Source: Kiritimatiellales bacterium
Lineage (GTDB): Bacteria > Verrucomicrobiota > Kiritimatiellia > Kiritimatiellales > Pontiellaceae
Length of the DNA stretch: 7,872 nt
Direction of reading: 5' to 3'
NCBI GenBank assembly: GCA_021734595.1
Contig: JAIPIO010000186.1
Span: forward strand, 1-7,872
The position numbers and the translations under genes were made by a program. Shown one piece after another: positions 6,408-7,872 of this stretch. Every line of letters begins with the position of its first letter. The stretch's first letter is position 1. The notes below the pieces were generated by a model. That model worked only from the letters and a program-made list of their open reading frames with translations. It did no database searches and was not told where the DNA came from.

Positions 6408-7037
6408 TTAGGGCGAAGACGGCTGCTTCTCCCCCAGCACCTGTTCAATCGCGCCCTTTAGCGATGCGAGACGGAACCAGTCCTGCTTGGCACGCACATG
6501 CCCGTTCCGGTCCACCAGCACGGCCACGTTCGGGCCGGCGCCCAGCAATGCCCAGATTTCATTATCCATCCCGTCCACCAGAATCTGCGATGGCGGGTTG
6601 ACCTGCTTGACAAACTGCTCAGCCAGCGCCTTGCGCTCCGCAGGACTCTTCGGCTGGGCCACCAGAATGTGTTCCTCCTTGTTTTGCGACGTCACCCACT
6701 CCTTGTCGCTGTAGGGCGACGGGTCACCCTGCGGATGCGCCTCGATCGTATAGATAATCACCAGATTCAAACGGGTACTGTAATCCTTCTCCAGATATTC
6801 CAGCAGCGGCGTCGTGCGGCGCGCCACCGGGCAGGTCAGCGAGGCCGTAACAAACACCACCGGGCCGTCTTTCCAAAGGCTGGAAAGCGAAACCGCCTCG
6901 CCGTCCATCGTCATCGCCGTCAGATCCGGCAGCGCCCCGCCCACCGGCAACCCGTTTTCCGCAAACCGTTTCTTTTCTGCCGGACAAGCTAGCCCCGCCA
7001 GCGCCAGCACCGTCAAAATCAGCATCATCCTTCTCAT
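6408..7037 (-). CDS. exported iodothyronine-deiodinase-like / redoxin-family protein
   Basis: This 209-residue protein begins with a signal peptide (MRRMMLILTVLALAGLAC, 1-18); the Cys at 18 does not sit in a canonical lipobox, so lipidation is uncertain. The mature part has a thioredoxin fold. FVTASLTCPVARRTTPLLEY places C69 where animal deiodinases carry selenocysteine (their SCT-U-P). The family signature continues with VIIYTIEAHP (94-102) and VDGMDNEIWALLGAGPNVAVLVDRNGHV (154-181). C69 is encoded by TGC, so this is a Cys form. There is no CXXC pair; only two Cys are present. Bacterial members are probably thiol peroxidases or reductases rather than hormone deiodinases, and the substrate is unknown. 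ATG 7037 gives the best signal peptide, although GGAGG is only 3 nt upstream; ATG 7028 is the alternative. A 15-bp palindrome of the dispersed family lies inside the gene (6871-6885). Confidence 0.82.
   Translation of the reverse strand: MRRMMLILTVLALAGLACPAEKKRFAENGLPVGGALPDLTAMTMDGEAVSLSSLWKDGPVVFVTASLTCPVARRTTPLLEYLEKDYSTRLNLVIIYTIEAHPQGDPSPYSDKEWVTSQNKEEHILVAQPKSPAERKALAEQFVKQVNPPSQILVDGMDNEIWALLGAGPNVAVLVDRNGHVRAKQDWFRLASLKGAIEQVLGEKQPSSP
6871..6885. repeat. 15-bp TTCCA-N5-TGGAA palindrome inside the redoxin gene
   Basis: TTCCAAAGGCTGGAA keeps all ten core bases of the intergenic repeat family. It encodes part of SSLWKDG, about 150 bp into the gene on the minus strand. It is the only exact copy inside a coding region here. 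Confidence 0.6.
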
Positions 7038-7062
7038 CACACCCTCCAATTGGGAATTAAAC

Positions 7063-7092
7063 GGGGTAGCGGGCAAATTTATTGCGGGTCAA
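7063..7092 (-). promoter_or_regulatory. possible promoter of the deiodinase-like gene
   Basis: On the minus strand TTGACC (7087-7092) is followed after 18 bp by TACCCC (7063-7068). The -35 is good and the -10 weak. The leader to ATG 7037 would be about 20 nt. Confidence 0.35.
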
Positions 7093-7131
7093 TAAATCGC
7101 GGCATGGAGCCGAAGGTGTGGAGTATCGCTC

Positions 7132-7167
7132 CTCCAGACCTTGGAAAATATTTTCCAAGGTCTGGAA
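7132..7167. repeat. two 15-bp palindromes fused into a 34-bp perfect palindrome
   Basis: CTCCAGACCTTGGAA (7132-7146, one mismatch to the core) and TTCCAAGGTCTGGAA (7153-7167) start 21 bp apart and are mirror images. Positions 7133-7166 form a perfect palindrome whose half is TCCAGACCTTGGAAAAT. The centre is AT-rich. It could extrude as a cruciform or serve as a double operator. Confidence 0.85.
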
Positions 7168-7180
7168 AAGTCCTCCGCCC

Positions 7181-7255
7181 CCTGATTCCTGTCACCTGAT
7201 TCCAAGTTCAATGTTCCGAGTTCGATGTTCAATGTCCGATGTTCAAAATTCTTCC
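7181..7255. repeat. heptad-periodic tract, consensus TTCRATG
   Basis: From 7181 the units CCTGATT, CCTGTCA and CCTGATT run in strict 7-bp phase into TTCAATG, TTCCGAG, TTCGATG, TTCAATG, TCCGATG and TTCAAAA. The period is the same as in the tyrS-yebC spacer, but the unit sequence differs. The units have diverged but the phase is kept. Confidence 0.75.
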
Positions 7256-7314
7256 CCGTCTCCCCGCTCCCTGCCCGCAAGTCTCATGCCGCAAATCCAC
7301 AGCCTTTTCTATAG

Positions 7315-7343
7315 TTGCAAGATCCCGGAACCCGCGCTACTGT
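7315..7343 (+). promoter_or_regulatory. possible promoter of the AsmA-like gene
   Basis: TTGCAA (7315-7320) and TACTGT (7338-7343) are 17 bp apart, with GC immediately before the TACTGT. It lies just downstream of the heptad tract and about 45 bp upstream of the start codon. Both boxes are imperfect. Confidence 0.35.
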
Positions 7344-7387
7344 TTGCGCAACGAAGCAAGGGGTATGCCCCGGAAAGGAGCGTTTTC

Positions 7388-7872
7388 ATGAAGAAGCTGT
7401 TCAAAATAATCGGCCTGCTGGTCGTGGTTCTTATTGTCGCAATTGTCTGCGTCGCCCTGTTCTGGCTCGGACCCGTGGTAAAGAAGGCGGTTGAGACCGT
7501 AGGCCCGCAAGCCACCGGCGTTGCGGTAACGGTCGAAAAGGTGCACATCCGCCCGCTCCGGGGACTGGTAACCATCGATGGTCTGTTCGTCGGCAACCCC
7601 GAAGGTTTTGCCAACCCCAGTGCGGTCGAGCTCAAGGAGTTCAAGGTCGCGGTCAACCTCCGTTCGCTCATGGGCGACACCATCATCGTCAAAGAGATCC
7701 TCATCGACGCGCCGCAGTTCACCTACGAGCGCAAACTCAGCACCGACAATATCAAGGAGATCCAGAAAAACGTTGAAGCCTTTTTCGGCGGGGCCGGCAA
7801 GCCGGCCGAAGAACCGAAACCCGGTGAACCAGCCAAGGAACCCAAGGAAAAGAAGCCGGCCAAGAAGGTAAT
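7388..7872 (+). CDS. AsmA-like membrane-anchored protein, C-terminus cut by window edge
   Basis: 161 codons are visible and the frame is open to the window edge. Residues about 7-28 (IIGLLVVVLIVAIVCVALFW) form one N-terminal membrane helix after a short MKKLFK lead, so the rest should lie in the periplasm. The part after the helix, VKKAVETVGPQATGVAVTVEKV, then RGLVTIDGLFVGNPEGFANPSA and INLRS-like VAVNLRSLMGDTIIVKEILIDAPQFTYE, resembles the beta-stranded start of AsmA/TamB/YhdP-type envelope proteins, which are linked to lipid transport and outer-membrane assembly. A low-complexity Lys/Pro/Glu segment starts near residue 137. AAAGGAG 7 nt upstream makes the ATG at 7388 secure. The family call is by resemblance of the N-terminal pattern; the function is not established. 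Confidence 0.75.
   Translation, partial: MKKLFKIIGLLVVVLIVAIVCVALFWLGPVVKKAVETVGPQATGVAVTVEKVHIRPLRGLVTIDGLFVGNPEGFANPSAVELKEFKVAVNLRSLMGDTIIVKEILIDAPQFTYERKLSTDNIKEIQKNVEAFFGGAGKPAEEPKPGEPAKEPKEKKPAKKV

Larger units (their letters stand above)
7038..7387. other. 350-bp divergent intergenic region
   Basis: This spacer separates the minus-strand deiodinase-like gene from the plus-strand AsmA-like gene. In order it holds a candidate minus promoter (7063-7092), a paired 15-mer forming a 34-bp perfect palindrome (7132-7167), a heptad-periodic tract (7181-7255), and a candidate plus promoter with a strong ribosome binding site (AAAGGAG, 7374-7380). I see no convincing gene. A 63-codon minus-strand frame across it simply reads through the repeats. 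Confidence 0.7.

Noticed and set aside
6408..7037. Selenoprotein candidate
   Set aside because: The position equivalent to selenocysteine is TGC (Cys), and no in-frame TGA interrupts the gene.
7089..7280. 63-codon minus-strand frame in the divergent spacer
   Set aside because: Its peptide comes from the heptad tract and the 34-bp palindrome; no ribosome binding site or homology is evident.
7792..7807. GGCCGGC-AA-GCCGGCC inverted repeat in the AsmA-like gene
   Set aside because: It lies in the low-complexity Lys/Pro/Glu coding segment, where GC-rich codons readily give such symmetry; no second copy is seen.

Overview
The window reads as a stretch of bacterial chromosome of moderately high GC carrying mostly housekeeping genes. 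Protein style and context suggest the PVC superphylum: secreted small proteins, an AsmA-like membrane protein, a deiodinase-like redoxin, a GntR/FCD regulator, and intergenic DNA full of short palindromes. Kiritimatiellota/Verrucomicrobiota is my best guess, but this is an inference from general resemblance, not from a marker gene.

Layout. Positions 1-401 (minus) hold the N-terminal part of a GntR-family regulator, with a good sigma70-type promoter overlapped by a palindromic candidate operator. Positions 614-1279 (minus) encode a secreted protein of unknown function with two DnaJ-type CXXCXGXG zinc motifs. Positions 1507-2019 and 2034-2786 (minus) are ruvC and yebC, 14 bp apart and almost certainly one transcript (yebC-ruvC). 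Upstream of them lies tyrS (2879-4084), separated from yebC by a 92-bp spacer that contains heptad repeats. A strong intrinsic terminator (4170-4201) separates tyrS from rpsA (4226-6133), which encodes a six-domain ribosomal protein S1 with an acidic repetitive tail. Positions 6408-7037 (minus) encode an exported deiodinase/thioredoxin-fold protein. A 350-bp divergent spacer then leads to a plus-strand AsmA-like membrane protein (7388 to the window edge).

How the genes relate. rpsA, tyrS, yebC and ruvC are translation and genome-maintenance genes read in one direction. The other genes look like independent units with their own promoters. No mobile element, tRNA, rRNA or CRISPR array is visible.

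The most interesting signal lies between the genes. A 15-bp palindrome, TTCCA-N5-TGGAA (usually TTCCARnnnYTGGAA), occurs eight times exactly and once with one mismatch. Seven of the exact copies and the mismatched one are intergenic. Neighbouring copies start 32, 21, 31 and 21 bp apart, close to whole turns of B-DNA. One pair forms a perfect 34-bp palindrome. This looks like a dispersed, helically phased protein-binding site or a palindromic repeat family, and I cannot assign it to a known system. Two intergenic spacers also carry tracts with a strict 7-bp period.
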